In this document: in pieces, positions 37,329-46,475 of the stretch
Layout: each line of letters starts with the position of its first letter
How positions within the stretch are numbered: position 1 is the first letter of the stretch
Source of the DNA: Chroococcidiopsis thermalis PCC 7203
GTDB taxonomy: Bacteria > Cyanobacteriota > Cyanobacteriia > Cyanobacteriales > Chroococcidiopsidaceae
DNA length: 64,000 nt
Assembly (NCBI RefSeq): GCF_000317125.1
Contig: NC_019695.1
Coordinates: forward strand, 3,398,336 to 3,462,335
Reading direction: 5' to 3'
Notes under the pieces: model-generated
What the model was told of the DNA's origin: nothing
What the model saw: only the letters and a program-made list of their open reading frames with translations
The model's database searches: none
Position numbers and translations under genes: made by a program

Positions 37329-37333
37329 AGTTG

Positions 37334-37440
37334 TTATACCAATTTACTCTTTGACTACGACAAAAGAGATCCCCCAACCCCCCTTATCAAGGGGGGCTAG
37401 GGGGGATCTTCTGTTGCATAGTTTTAGTGAAATGGTATTA
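37334..37440. mobile_element. MITE-like element A, copy 2 (107 bp)
   Basis: It has the same ends as copy 1 (TTATACCAATT, AATGGTATTA) and the same length. The centre reads GATCCCCCAACCCCCC and CAAGGGGGGCTAG, an inversion of the middle part of copy 1. Confidence 0.75.
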
Positions 37441-37511
37441 ATTGTTGGTTGATAGTGCTGCAATTACAAATAGCTGTAGCTATTTTCAATTGGATGGGGT
37501 ACGAAGATCTT

Positions 37512-37537
37512 TAGGGACGCACATCTGTGCGCCCCTA
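37512..37537. repeat. Palindrome of the GGGGCGCA family, diverged
   Basis: TAGGGACGCACA, two bases, TGTGCGCCCCTA: an imperfect member of the palindrome family found at 11345, 12921 and 46439. Confidence 0.75.
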
Positions 37538-37600
37538 CGAATGTATTTCACTATATAGGAAACGTTATATCAACTAACACCTGTGAAATATTATCGTTTA

Positions 37601-38794
37601 CTAAAGATCGAATAAACCTTGATAAATTTCTAAGTGCTGCTGAGTAATATTTTGCCAGGTAAAATTTTCGCTAAAAGCTCGACTGGCTTTAGCCTGTTGT
37701 CTTCGTTTTTCGGGGCAATCGATCAGTTCTATTAATATAGTTGTCAGGGCAGCAACATCATGCGGCGGGACAAGTAATAATGGATGCGTATCTGGTAAAT
37801 ACGACGGCATATAAGTGGCGATCGCTGGTAAACCGTAAGATAAAAGCGACATCAAAGAACTATTATTGAGACTCACATCGCGATCTAACACTCCGATATC
37901 CGATCCTGCGAGATAGCGAGACACAATTTCCTCGTCCAAATATCCTGTGAAATGGACGAACGAATGTAATTCGAGTGCGTCAATCGTTGTTTGCAGTTGT
38001 GTTAAGTATGTATTATCGTCTTGAATCGTTGATTTTGGGCTATCTTTCCTATCCATCACCAGCAGCCTTGCTTGAGGCTGAGTTGTGAGAACCTGTTTAA
38101 AAGCTAGTAGTAAAGTCGCTAACTCCTTCCCAGAATGGAGAAAGCCTAAATAGGTAATGACGAACGTATCTTCATGCCAATTGCAAGTTTGTCGTAAAAT
38201 CTGGCGTGCTGCACTACTGTCCGTTTCGCTGGCTTGTACGTTAGGAACTTTGGGAACGTGCCACAAACGACGCTCTATATTAGGTAATTTCGCTTGAATT
38301 AAGGTTTTTGCTTCCGGCGCGATCGCAATTGTAGCGTTGCTTAACGTTAGCAAAAATCCCCCTTCTCGATCCCACCACGTATACTGGTGCAACCAACCCG
38401 AAAATCGAGATAGCAATCCTCGTTGCCACTCCCAATTACCATACTCGTGTACTGTCGTCACGATGGGCGATCGCCACCCAGATAAACGCAATAACAACGG
38501 TAGTAACAAGATTGCGGGCTGATGACCGTAAATTTGCGGATGGTACTGAATGTGTACGGCATCCGCACCACTATCCCATACTGCTTTGACCAAAGCCTTT
38601 AGATCGACCCACTGCCATCCATGTACGACTCCTAACGCATGAGGATCGTAAGCCGCTTCTGCCGCGTAGTAAGTTGTCAGTACAATAGATTCCACACCGC
38701 GATCGCGGAGGGAAGTATGTAGGCGAGCAGTGTAGTCTGAAACACTATCGCTTTCTGGTAAGTACGTACCAGCAATGAAAGCAATGCGGCTCAT
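37601..38794 (-). CDS. Glycosyltransferase family 4-like
   Basis: From the ATG at 38794 the protein has 397 residues and starts MSRIAFIAGTYLPESDSVSD, a GT-B N-terminal strand. The frame extends 28 codons upstream to 38878 without clear homology. The C-terminal domain shows ITYLGFLHSGKELATLLLAF, FTGYLDEEIVSRYLAG and a GLPAIATYMPSYLPD loop of GT4 enzymes, though the usual EGFG acidic motif is altered. It likely transfers a sugar from a nucleotide donor during polysaccharide synthesis. It lies at the edge of the polysaccharide region. Confidence 0.82.
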   Translation of the reverse strand: MSRIAFIAGTYLPESDSVSDYTARLHTSLRDRGVESIVLTTYYAAEAAYDPHALGVVHGWQWVDLKALVKAVWDSGADAVHIQYHPQIYGHQPAILLLPLLLRLSGWRSPIVTTVHEYGNWEWQRGLLSRFSGWLHQYTWWDREGGFLLTLSNATIAIAPEAKTLIQAKLPNIERRLWHVPKVPNVQASETDSSAARQILRQTCNWHEDTFVITYLGFLHSGKELATLLLAFKQVLTTQPQARLLVMDRKDSPKSTIQDDNTYLTQLQTTIDALELHSFVHFTGYLDEEIVSRYLAGSDIGVLDRDVSLNNSSLMSLLSYGLPAIATYMPSYLPDTHPLLLVPPHDVAALTTILIELIDCPEKRRQQAKASRAFSENFTWQNITQQHLEIYQGLFDL

Positions 38795-39178
38795 GGCACA
38801 AGACGGCGGGTAGAAGCCAATATCTCCTTCTTGACTCTGGCTTGTACGAGTACGATCACTGCTAACAACTACTATCACGATCGGTAAATAATTTACTATT
38901 CTTCGATGATGAAAATAAAGCTGGCAGAGTTCCTAATTCTACAGTAATAATACTGATTTCAAACACCAGAAAGAGAATAATATCAGCGAAATTACGGTCT
39001 TTACTTCTTCAGGTATATGCGATCGGTCAAAGATTAGTCAACGAAAAAAGGTGAGCATTGCCCACCTTACACTGTTTTAATCATTAATTTTTAATTTTGG
39101 TACGGGAAGGTTTACTCAATAATTCCTACTCAGATAAATATTATGAATTATGAGTCAACCCATTGCTACAAATTTGAC
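38795..39178. other. Gap between glycosyltransferase and fcl with a short palindrome
   Basis: AT-rich. A GTGAGCATTGCCCACC palindrome lies at about 39051-39066, similar to 59431-59448 and 63239-63256. A possible N-terminal extension of the glycosyltransferase covers up to 38878. Nothing else seen. Confidence 0.5.
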
Positions 39179-40123
39179 TTATGCTCCGTGCTTTCGATAC
39201 CAATCAATCGTATTGGTCAATCCCTGTCTGAAACCTACTTGAGTCACAAAACCATAGGCTTGTTTTGCCCTTTCGGTATCTAAACAGCGACGGGGTTGAC
39301 CGTTGGGCTTATCGGTTTGCCAAATAATTTCCCCGTCATATTCCATTAATTCGCAAATTAAATGAATCAAGTCGCGAATTGAAATTTCCTCGCCCGTTCC
39401 CAAATTAACAGGTTCGGGGTCGTTATAAAACTGAGTCCCCATGACAATTCCTCGTGCTGCATCTTCTGAGTAGAGAAATTCGCGGGTGGGAGTACCATCA
39501 CCCCAAACAGGAATTTGCTTGTCTCCCCGTAGTTGAGCTTCATGCACTTTGCGGATCAAAGCTGGGATGACGTGGGAACTCTTAGGGTCGAAGTTATCTT
39601 CAGGACCGTATAAGTTGACTGGCAAGAGATAGATACCATTAAAGTCGTACTGTTGGCGATAAGCTTGCAATTGTACTAATAGGGCTTTTTTGGCAATGCC
39701 ATAGGGGGCGTTGGTTTCCTCTGGGTAGCCATTCCAGAGGTCATCTTCTTTGAATGGAACTGGTGTAAATTTAGGGTAGGCACAGATCGTACCGACACAG
39801 ACAAACTTTTCCACTCCTGCTTGATAAGCCGAGTGGATCAGTTGCGCCCCCATCATCAAGTTATCGTAAAATAGCTCGGCAGGTTTAGCTTGATTCAGCC
39901 CAATACCGCCAACGTGGGCAGCCAGATGAATAATAATATCTTGCTGGTCAACCGCACGCTGGCAGTTTTCTAAGACTCGTAAATCGCAATCGCGCGATCG
40001 CGTTACGGTAATCTTATTTTTATCTGCACCAGCTTGACATAGTTGGTCTATTACCTGACGACCTAAGAACCCAGCACCACCAGTCACGAGAATGCGTTTG
40101 TTGTTTAAATCTAAGGCGGTCAT
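39179..40123 (-). CDS. fcl: GDP-L-fucose synthase
   Basis: It acts as epimerase and reductase converting GDP-4-keto-6-deoxy-mannose to GDP-L-fucose with NADPH. The cofactor loop is [12 protein letters not shown]; the active-site block is [19 protein letters not shown] with the Tyr and Lys of extended SDRs, and [20 protein letters not shown] is characteristic of GDP-fucose synthases. It starts 30 bp after gmd on the same strand, an operon giving both steps of the pathway. Length of 314 residues is normal. Confidence 0.95.
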   Translation of the reverse strand: MTALDLNNKRILVTGGAGFLGRQVIDQLCQAGADKNKITVTRSRDCDLRVLENCQRAVDQQDIIIHLAAHVGGIGLNQAKPAELFYDNLMMGAQLIHSAYQAGVEKFVCVGTICAYPKFTPVPFKEDDLWNGYPEETNAPYGIAKKALLVQLQAYRQQYDFNGIYLLPVNLYGPEDNFDPKSSHVIPALIRKVHEAQLRGDKQIPVWGDGTPTREFLYSEDAARGIVMGTQFYNDPEPVNLGTGEEISIRDLIHLICELMEYDGEIIWQTDKPNGQPRRCLDTERAKQAYGFVTQVGFRQGLTNTIDWYRKHGA

Positions 40124-40152
40124 GAGTTCAGCCTCGTAGGTAGGTTTTAGGA

Positions 40153-41232
40153 CTAGGATAGGTAGCTGACCATATCTTGACGGATTGTTGCGATGTCATG
40201 GATGACTGAAGCACCATTTCCATTCGGGGCAGATAGACCGATCGCTTTTAAATCTGCGTCCACCATTAAAGCAACAAGCTGCTCGAATGTCACGCTAGGA
40301 GTCCATCCCAATTTTTGTCGTGCCTTGGTAGAATCTCCAATTAGTAATTCTACCTCTGCTGGTCTGAGGTAGCGATCGTCGAATTCTACGTAGTCTTGCC
40401 AATTTAAATTTACATAGCCAAAAGCTAATTCGAGAAACTCGCGCACGGAATGGGTTTCACCCGTAGAAATTACGTAATCATCAGCTTGAGACTGCTGTAA
40501 CATCAACCACATTGCCCTTACGTAATCTTTCGCATAGCCCCAGTCGCGCTTTGCGTCTAAGTTACCCATGTAGATTTTCTTCTGCTTACCACCCACAATG
40601 CGGGCAACAGCGCGGGTAATTTTGCGCGTCACGAAAGTTTCACCCCGACGCGGGCTTTCGTGGTTAAATAAGATACCGTTACAGGCAAACATCCCATAAG
40701 ATTCGCGATAGTTGATTGTTTGCCAGTGAGCGTAAACTTTAGCACAAGCGTAAGGACTGCGAGGATAGAAAGGAGTTGATTCTTTTTGCGGAATTTCCTG
40801 TACTAATCCATACATTTCTGAAGAACCAGCTTGATAGAACCGAACTTCTATACCCGTCCGGTGTTGGTAATCGCGAATTGCTTCTAATAACCGTAACGTT
40901 CCCATGCCTACAGAGTCCACCGTGTATTCAGGGGAGTCAAAGCTAACGCGGACGTGGGATTGAGAACCTAAATTATAGATTTCTATAGGTTTGACTTCTT
41001 CTAAAATGCGTCGGAGTGTCGTGCCGTCGGTCAAGTCCCCATAGTGCAGAAACATCCGCACTCCTTCTTTGTGCGGGTCTTCATAAATATGATCGATCCG
41101 GTCTGTGTTAAACGTCGAGGTACGGCGAATGATTCCGTGTACCTCATAACCTTGTTCCAACAGAAACTCGCTCAGGTACGAACCGTCTTGACCTGTAATA
41201 CCAGTAATTAAAGCTCTCTTTGTTTGCGTCAT
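40153..41232 (-). CDS. gmd: GDP-mannose 4,6-dehydratase
   Basis: Gmd makes GDP-4-keto-6-deoxy-D-mannose, the precursor of GDP-fucose and GDP-rhamnose. The N-terminal loop is [20 protein letters not shown], and [16 protein letters not shown] carries the Tyr and Lys catalytic pair; [19 protein letters not shown] is the family signature. It lies 30 bp before fcl with the same orientation. 359 residues, full length. Confidence 0.96.
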   Translation of the reverse strand: MTQTKRALITGITGQDGSYLSEFLLEQGYEVHGIIRRTSTFNTDRIDHIYEDPHKEGVRMFLHYGDLTDGTTLRRILEEVKPIEIYNLGSQSHVRVSFDSPEYTVDSVGMGTLRLLEAIRDYQHRTGIEVRFYQAGSSEMYGLVQEIPQKESTPFYPRSPYACAKVYAHWQTINYRESYGMFACNGILFNHESPRRGETFVTRKITRAVARIVGGKQKKIYMGNLDAKRDWGYAKDYVRAMWLMLQQSQADDYVISTGETHSVREFLELAFGYVNLNWQDYVEFDDRYLRPAEVELLIGDSTKARQKLGWTPSVTFEQLVALMVDADLKAIGLSAPNGNGASVIHDIATIRQDMVSYLS

Positions 41233-41661
41233 ACTTAATACTATATTTTTCTTTTTCCCTAAAACAATAGAGCGAGAACGCTGCTACAACTTAAGCAAAT
41301 AATGGCAAAATTGCCCTCAGAGAGATCACCTAGTCGTGCAGTTGCCGTCTGGTTGGCGTTAATGCCAGCTTGGCTAAAATACAAATTAACTTAAAGTTTG
41401 CTTTTCATTATTAAGTAATTATTGAGTAATTGCAAAGATTGCGTGGATTGAGAGGGCGATCGCTTCAGGCTGCTCGCTCTCGGCACTGTTTAGAACAGCA
41501 CTAAATATACCGCTCGTAGAAACCGTAGGACAATGGATCGAAAAGAAAAGTAGTGTTTCCGATCGAAAAGGGGCAATTGATGCCCCTAAACGCAAAACTG
41601 ATAATTTTCAGCAAACCATAACAAATCTCAAATGCTGACGGCTACAAGCTAACGGATACAC
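41233..41661. other. Intergenic region upstream of gmd
   Basis: 429 bp without a supported gene. A GGGGCA-ATTGA-TGCCCC hairpin lies at 41570-41586. A 30-codon frame from ATG 41302 has no SD and is probably chance. The gmd promoter is expected within 41233-41300. Confidence 0.45.
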
Positions 41662-42420
41662 TTAATAAGCGCCGTTATTTTTTGGTACAATTACCACAAA
41701 TACCGTCTTTAAAATGACCCACACATCTAGCCACATGCTGTAAGAGCTGGCATAGTGAACGTCTATTTGCACTCTACGATTGTAAGGAATGTCATTTCTG
41801 CCCGACACTTGCCACAAACCAGTAATTCCTGGCTTGATGGTTAAGACCTTATCAATATGACGACCATATCGCGGTAGCTCTTCTGCTACCAAAGGTCGGG
41901 GACCGACGATACTCATATCACCCATAAGCACGTTCCAAAATTGGGGAAATTCATCTAGGCTAGTTAAGCGCAAAAAATGACCGACTTTGGTAATGCGCGG
42001 GTCTTGTTTTAACTTGAAATTATCCTCAAATTCCTGCCGCAATCCTGGCGACGAGGCAATCAATTCTGACAAAATCTCATCAGCATTGGCTACCATAGTA
42101 CGGAATTTAATACAATAAAAAGGCTTGTGATTCCTGCCTACTCGTTCTTGAACGTAAAAGATCGGTCCAGGCGAACTCAAGGCGATCGAGAAGCCTAACA
42201 CCAGATAAACTGGCGCAAATAAAATTAGAACGGAAAGCGAAAATAAAACATCGAACAATCTTTTGGCAAACTCTTTATTGAGTCGAGCGAGCAATAAACC
42301 CTTCGGTTTAGCTCTGGTTCTAAACGGCTCTTGCCCGCGTTTGACAAAAGCCTGTAACCGCTTGCCAAAGAGGAGTGAGCTTTGGGCTGTCATCATACTC
42401 CTAAACCATCCACACCACAC
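41662..42420 (-). CDS. Polyprenyl-phosphate sugar-1-phosphate transferase (WcaJ/WbaP family)
   Basis: One membrane helix (RLFDVLFSLSVLILFAPVYL) precedes the catalytic bacterial sugar transferase domain with SPGPIFYVQERVGRN, FRTMV, the LRLTSLDEFPQFWNVLMGDM block, VGPRP, and KPGITGLWQVSGRN. These enzymes start repeat-unit assembly by moving a sugar-1-phosphate to undecaprenyl phosphate. The 252-residue form lacks the extra N-terminal helices of long members. It is one of two such genes in the region. The first ATG is used; a start at residue 9 or 10 is also possible. Confidence 0.9.
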   Translation of the reverse strand: MWCGWFRSMMTAQSSLLFGKRLQAFVKRGQEPFRTRAKPKGLLLARLNKEFAKRLFDVLFSLSVLILFAPVYLVLGFSIALSSPGPIFYVQERVGRNHKPFYCIKFRTMVANADEILSELIASSPGLRQEFEDNFKLKQDPRITKVGHFLRLTSLDEFPQFWNVLMGDMSIVGPRPLVAEELPRYGRHIDKVLTIKPGITGLWQVSGRNDIPYNRRVQIDVHYASSYSMWLDVWVILKTVFVVIVPKNNGAY

Positions 42421-42502
42421 ATAGTCCCGATCTTAAAGCCAGAAGCACCATTCTGAGGCATATTTAATTTTAGAGGCTGTAAAACCAGCTAAAAATCAAC
42501 TC

Positions 42503-43642
42503 CTAAGAACTAGGGACGAAGAACTCCTGACACGAGCGTTCTAGAAAAGCTAAAAACTGCTCTTCAAAGATTTTAGGGGTAAATTGAGTTGCCTGGGTGC
42601 GAATGCGATCGGAATCGAACGCTACCCAGTTGGCTTCAAATTTTTCCACAGCTGCCACCAATGCGTCTACTGTTTGCTCTAAAAAAAATATTCCCGTCGC
42701 GCTATCGGGGTAGCGGTGCAAGTCTCGCACTGTTTCCAACGCTCCCCCAGCACCCAAGGCGATGACTGGAGTGCCGCAAGCTTGAGCCTCGACGATCGCG
42801 ATGCCAAAATCCTCTAGAGCTGCATAAACAAACGCTTTTGCTTGAGCCATATATTTCTCTACTACATCATTAGGCTGCGCTCCTAAAATTTGAACGTGCG
42901 ACTGTGCCAGTTTGCGAATCTCTGGTAGTTCTGAACCCGTACCGATTACGACTAAAGGTTTTTTGAGTTGATTGAAGGCGCGGACAATGGTTGAGACTTG
43001 CTTGTAGCTGACCAATCGCGAGACCGTGAGGTAAAAATCTTGTTTGTCTTTCACCACGGGGAAGCGATCGATATCTACAGGCGGATAAATTACTGTAGCA
43101 GGACGACGATAGCAGCGCCAAATCCGGCGTGCCGTATGGTGAGAGTTAGCAATGAAATAATCAACACGGTTAGCGGCGATCGCATCCCACTGGCGCAGGT
43201 GATGGAGTAAATACCTAGTGGCAATTCCAGGTAGACCGCGACCCATGCGGCTAGAGCGGAGGTAATCGAACGTCATATCCCAAGCAAAGCGCATCGGACT
43301 GTGACAATAACAAACATGAAGCTGCTGGGGACTGGCAAGTACGGCTTTGGCAACGGTATGAGACGAAGAAACGATCGCATCATAGGCACGCAAATCTAAT
43401 TGTTCGATCGCCAACGGCAACAAAGGGAGATATTTCTGTACGCCATTGCGCGAGAACGGTAAGTGTTGCAAAAATGTCGTACCAATTTTGCGTCCGAACA
43501 AATAACTTTGGGAATTTGTAGATTCAAAGTCAATCAGTGCATAGAGATCGGCATTGATGCATCTGAGAATTTCTCGCACGACTAATTCCGAACCGCCAGT
43601 AGCTTGAGGCGTTAACCACTCATGGACAAGGGCATATTTCAA
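42503..43642 (-). CDS. Glycosyltransferase family 4
   Basis: A GT-B protein: N-terminal MKYALVHEWLTPQATGGSE, a middle VIYPPVDIDRF, the donor-binding YLTVSRLVSYKQVSTIVRA, VYAALEDFGIAIVEAQACG (an EDFGI variant of the acidic motif) and PVIALGAGGALETV. It should add a sugar to the lipid-linked repeat. It lies 82 bp upstream of the sugar transferase on the same strand, likely one unit with it. Confidence 0.92.
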   Translation of the reverse strand: MKYALVHEWLTPQATGGSELVVREILRCINADLYALIDFESTNSQSYLFGRKIGTTFLQHLPFSRNGVQKYLPLLPLAIEQLDLRAYDAIVSSSHTVAKAVLASPQQLHVCYCHSPMRFAWDMTFDYLRSSRMGRGLPGIATRYLLHHLRQWDAIAANRVDYFIANSHHTARRIWRCYRRPATVIYPPVDIDRFPVVKDKQDFYLTVSRLVSYKQVSTIVRAFNQLKKPLVVIGTGSELPEIRKLAQSHVQILGAQPNDVVEKYMAQAKAFVYAALEDFGIAIVEAQACGTPVIALGAGGALETVRDLHRYPDSATGIFFLEQTVDALVAAVEKFEANWVAFDSDRIRTQATQFTPKIFEEQFLAFLERSCQEFFVPSS

Positions 43643-43774
43643 GGTTACACTTAGCTGAATTTTGACTCTATGAGAATTTATAGCTTAAAAGAGAGTGACT
43701 AGTGACTAGAAAAACATCTAGCCACTAGCCACTCACCCCTAAACTGAGAGTAGACGAATTGGGGTTGGGTAATT

Positions 43775-44704
43775 ATGCGAATTTTGATTATGGGTGGTAC
43801 GCGCTTTATTGGTGTTTACCTAACCAAAATCCTAGTGGCGCAGGGTCATGAAGTGGTGTTGTTTAATCGCGGTAATCGCCCTATTCCAGTTGAGGGGATA
43901 ACTCAGATTCAAGGCGATCGCACTTCTCCAGAACAATTAAAGGCAAAGCTATCTCAAGAACATTTTGATGCCATTTATGACAATAACGGCAGGGAACTGA
44001 GCGATACTCAACCGCTAGCTGAGATCTTTCACGACCGGGTGCAGCACTTTGTCTATATGAGTTCGGCTGGCGTGTACCTCCGCTCCGACCAAATGCCTCA
44101 CGTAGAAGGCGATCCAGTCGATCCTAAGAGCCGCCACCGAGGAAAATACGAAACAGAGGCATACTTAGCTCAGGTAGGCTTGCCCTTCACGGCAATTCGT
44201 CCTACGTATATCTACGGAGCTAGTAACTACAACGATTTGGAAAGCTGGTTTTTCGATCGCATCGTCCGCGATCGACCTATTCCTATTCCCGCTAACGGGC
44301 TACATATAACTCAAATGGGTCATGTTGAAGATCTAGCTCAAGCTATGGCTCGGGTATTAGGCAACGAGAGAGCCATAGGGCAGGTTTATAACGTCTCTGG
44401 CGATCGCTACGTTACTTTTGATGGTTTAGCTCGCGCTTGCGCTGTAGCTGCCGGAAAATCGCCGGAGGAGCTAGCGATCGTACACTACGAGCCGAAAAAT
44501 TTCGATTTTGGCAAGCGCAAAGCTTTCCCCTTGCGAATACAGCATTTTTTCGCCAGTGTCAATAAAGCCATTACAGAACTAAACTGGCAGCCAAAATACG
44601 ACTTAATTTCTGGGTTAAAAGACTCTTTCCAAAATGACTACATAGCTACTGGACGAGACAAAGCCGAGGTAGATTTTTCTGTAGACGAAGAGATTTTGAA
44701 GTGA
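43775..44704 (+). CDS. NAD-dependent epimerase/dehydratase, CSP41-like
   Basis: An atypical SDR with MRILIMGGTRFIGVYLTKIL at the start and VYMSSAGVYLRSDQ in the middle. The layout and RPTYIYGASNYNDLESWFFD block match the chloroplast stem-loop binding protein CSP41/epimerase group. In chloroplasts CSP41 binds RNA; in cyanobacteria it is usually called an epimerase. Length 309 fits. Its 3' end runs into a heptamer array (GTGAGGA)n shared with the convergent pgsA gene. Confidence 0.88.
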   Translation: MRILIMGGTRFIGVYLTKILVAQGHEVVLFNRGNRPIPVEGITQIQGDRTSPEQLKAKLSQEHFDAIYDNNGRELSDTQPLAEIFHDRVQHFVYMSSAGVYLRSDQMPHVEGDPVDPKSRHRGKYETEAYLAQVGLPFTAIRPTYIYGASNYNDLESWFFDRIVRDRPIPIPANGLHITQMGHVEDLAQAMARVLGNERAIGQVYNVSGDRYVTFDGLARACAVAAGKSPEELAIVHYEPKNFDFGKRKAFPLRIQHFFASVNKAITELNWQPKYDLISGLKDSFQNDYIATGRDKAEVDFSVDEEILK

Positions 44705-44860
44705 GGAGTGAGGAGCGAGGAGTGAGGAGTGAGGGAATTTTAGATTTTGAATTGCAATTCTTCCTCGTCCCCCTCGTCCCTCTTGTCCCCCTTGTCTCCC
44801 CTGTCCCCCTCAGCTCTCTTGTATTCCCCTCGCTCCTCGCTCCTCGCTCCTCGCTCCTAA
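44702..44860. repeat. Compound repeat patch between the epimerase gene and pgsA
   Basis: (GTGAGGA)n heptamers at 44702-44735, the 9-mer CCCTTGTCC at about 44765-44812, and (CGCTCCT)n heptamers at 44826-44860. The last group is in the coding end of pgsA. Confidence 0.85.
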
Positions 44861-45364
44861 AAAGTAAATCAACCCCGAAATCAAAGTCAAAGCGACAGAA
44901 AGCCAAAAAACTCCTAGTGCAGGGAGATGCCAAGTTGGGGGTAAGGGAGCGATCAATAAGGCGATCGCGGTAATTTGACTGACTGTTTTGAGTTTGCCCC
45001 AAAGATTTGCTCCCGCGATCGCATTTGTGCCTGTCAAGCTAGGAGAAACGCGCCAGCCTGCTATACCCAATTCTCGCGCCAAAATCAAAAATACTCCCCA
45101 AGCAGGAAGTTGTCCTAGCTGAATCAGCGATAACAGTGGAGCCAGTACCAGCAATTTGTCTACCAAAGGATCGAGGAATTTCCCCAGTTCAGTGATAGCG
45201 TTCAGTTTCCGGGCTAAATAACCATCCAGCCAATCCGTCAAAGCTGCAACCAAAAATACTGTTAAGCAAAACCAACGTGCGGTTGTTGTCGGTACTGGCA
45301 AAAGATAAAGCAGCAAAGGCAGGGCTAGAAGTCGAGAGAGAGTGACCCAGTTAGGTATATTCAT
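44810..45364 (-). CDS. pgsA: CDP-diacylglycerol-glycerol-3-phosphate 3-phosphatidyltransferase
   Basis: PgsA makes phosphatidylglycerol phosphate, the precursor of phosphatidylglycerol, essential for cyanobacterial photosystems. The CDP-alcohol phosphotransferase motif D-x2-DG-x2-AR-x8-G-x3-D-x3-D is complete with D44, D47, G48, A51, R52, G61, D65 and D69. Four to five membrane helices. The last 15 residues (GARSEERGARG...) are encoded by GAGGAGC heptamers, so the natural C-terminus seems replaced by repeat sequence. Confidence 0.93.
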   Translation of the reverse strand: MNIPNWVTLSRLLALPLLLYLLPVPTTTARWFCLTVFLVAALTDWLDGYLARKLNAITELGKFLDPLVDKLLVLAPLLSLIQLGQLPAWGVFLILARELGIAGWRVSPSLTGTNAIAGANLWGKLKTVSQITAIALLIAPLPPTWHLPALGVFWLSVALTLISGLIYFLGARSEERGARGIQES

Positions 45365-45660
45365 CTATGCGAATGTAAGGAAATCATGAAGTTTAGATGA
45401 AGCTCAAGTCAGTAATTTGAAGAGAAATTGACTGCTGGACAGCTCTATTTCTTGAGTAAAATCTTTGAAGGAGCCAACTTTATATTATCTTTACAAAGTC
45501 CGAGTGGAACCAGGTTCTTGATAAAGATTCGGCAAAATGTAAGTTAAAGTACTGTCATTCTAGCCAAGAGAGAGATTATATTCGGGATACAAGTTCAGTA
45601 AATCTACTTCGGTAAATCTACCTCAGTAATACTACGATCTATCCGATCCAGGTTTTAGTC

Positions 45661-46344
45661 GTGACAATGTACCAAGCACCGTTCCCCACCGCCATCAAAA
45701 CTGTCGAACTTAAGTCTCCCCAGACACTAGATGCAGTTCATCCATCAGCCAGATCGGCTTTTAAGAGATGTTTGGACATCGTTGGCAGCTTAGTCGGACT
45801 GTCGATCTTGGCAGTTATCTTCATCCCTTTAGCGATCGCCATTAAGTTAGACAGCCCAGGACCAATTTTTTACGGACAAGAGCGCTACGGACTGCAAGGA
45901 AAAACATTCCGTATGTGGAAGTTTCGTTCAATGGTTCCCAACGCAGACGCACTGAAGTCTCAAGTGCAAAATGAAGCATCGGGACTAATTTTCAAAAACA
46001 CGCAAGACCCAAGAATTACGAGAGTGGGTCGTTTCTTAAGAAGCACCAGCCTAGACGAACTACCCCAATTTTGGAACGTATTAGTTGGAGACATGAGTTT
46101 AGTGGGTACTCGTCCACCAACTGCTGACGAAGTTGCTCAGTACAACGATCGCCACTGGCAAAGATTAAACGTGAAGCCGGGATTAACAGGAGAGTGGCAA
46201 GTCAGCGGACGCTCTAGCATCAAAGATTTTGAAGAGATTGTCAATCTCGACCTGCGCTACCAAAAAATGTGGCATCCCTTCTACGACTTGTTTATTATTG
46301 CTAAGACTGTGTACGTAATTTTTGCTAAAGTAGGTGCTTGCTAA
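45661..46344 (+). CDS. Polyprenyl-phosphate sugar-1-phosphate transferase, second copy
   Basis: A 227-residue transferase with one membrane helix (RCLDIVGSLVGLSILAVIFI), SPGPIFYGQERYG, KFRSMVPNADAL, LRSTSLDELPQFWNVLVGDM, GTRPPTADE and KPGLTGEWQVSGRSS. The function is the same as the copy at 41662-42420. The start is GTG at 45661 or the ATG two codons later. A strong terminator follows at 46395-46422. Confidence 0.9.
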   Translation: MTMYQAPFPTAIKTVELKSPQTLDAVHPSARSAFKRCLDIVGSLVGLSILAVIFIPLAIAIKLDSPGPIFYGQERYGLQGKTFRMWKFRSMVPNADALKSQVQNEASGLIFKNTQDPRITRVGRFLRSTSLDELPQFWNVLVGDMSLVGTRPPTADEVAQYNDRHWQRLNVKPGLTGEWQVSGRSSIKDFEEIVNLDLRYQKMWHPFYDLFIIAKTVYVIFAKVGAC

Positions 46345-46394
46345 GCAGCGGTTAACGATCGGCAACCAGTTGATATAGAATTCCTTGGGGGACG

Positions 46395-46422
46395 ACCAGC
46401 CTGTATACGGCTGGTTTTTATT
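46395..46422 (+). terminator. Rho-independent terminator after the sugar transferase gene
   Basis: ACCAGCC-TGTATAC-GGCTGGT gives a GC-rich stem followed by TTTTTATT. It is 51 bp after the stop codon. Confidence 0.85.
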
Positions 46423-46438
46423 ATGTCTAAATTATAAA

Positions 46439-46468
46439 TGTAGGGGCGCATAGCTATGCGCCCCTACA
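46439..46468. repeat. Perfect 30-bp palindrome of the GGGGCGCA family
   Basis: TGTAGGGGCGCATAG and its exact complement. It lies between the ends of two convergent genes; the same core lies in gltB. Confidence 0.9.
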
Positions 46469-46475
46469 AACATTA

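Noticed and set aside
41302-41394. 30-codon frame upstream of gmd
   Set aside because: No ribosome binding site, no recognised feature, and length is within chance.
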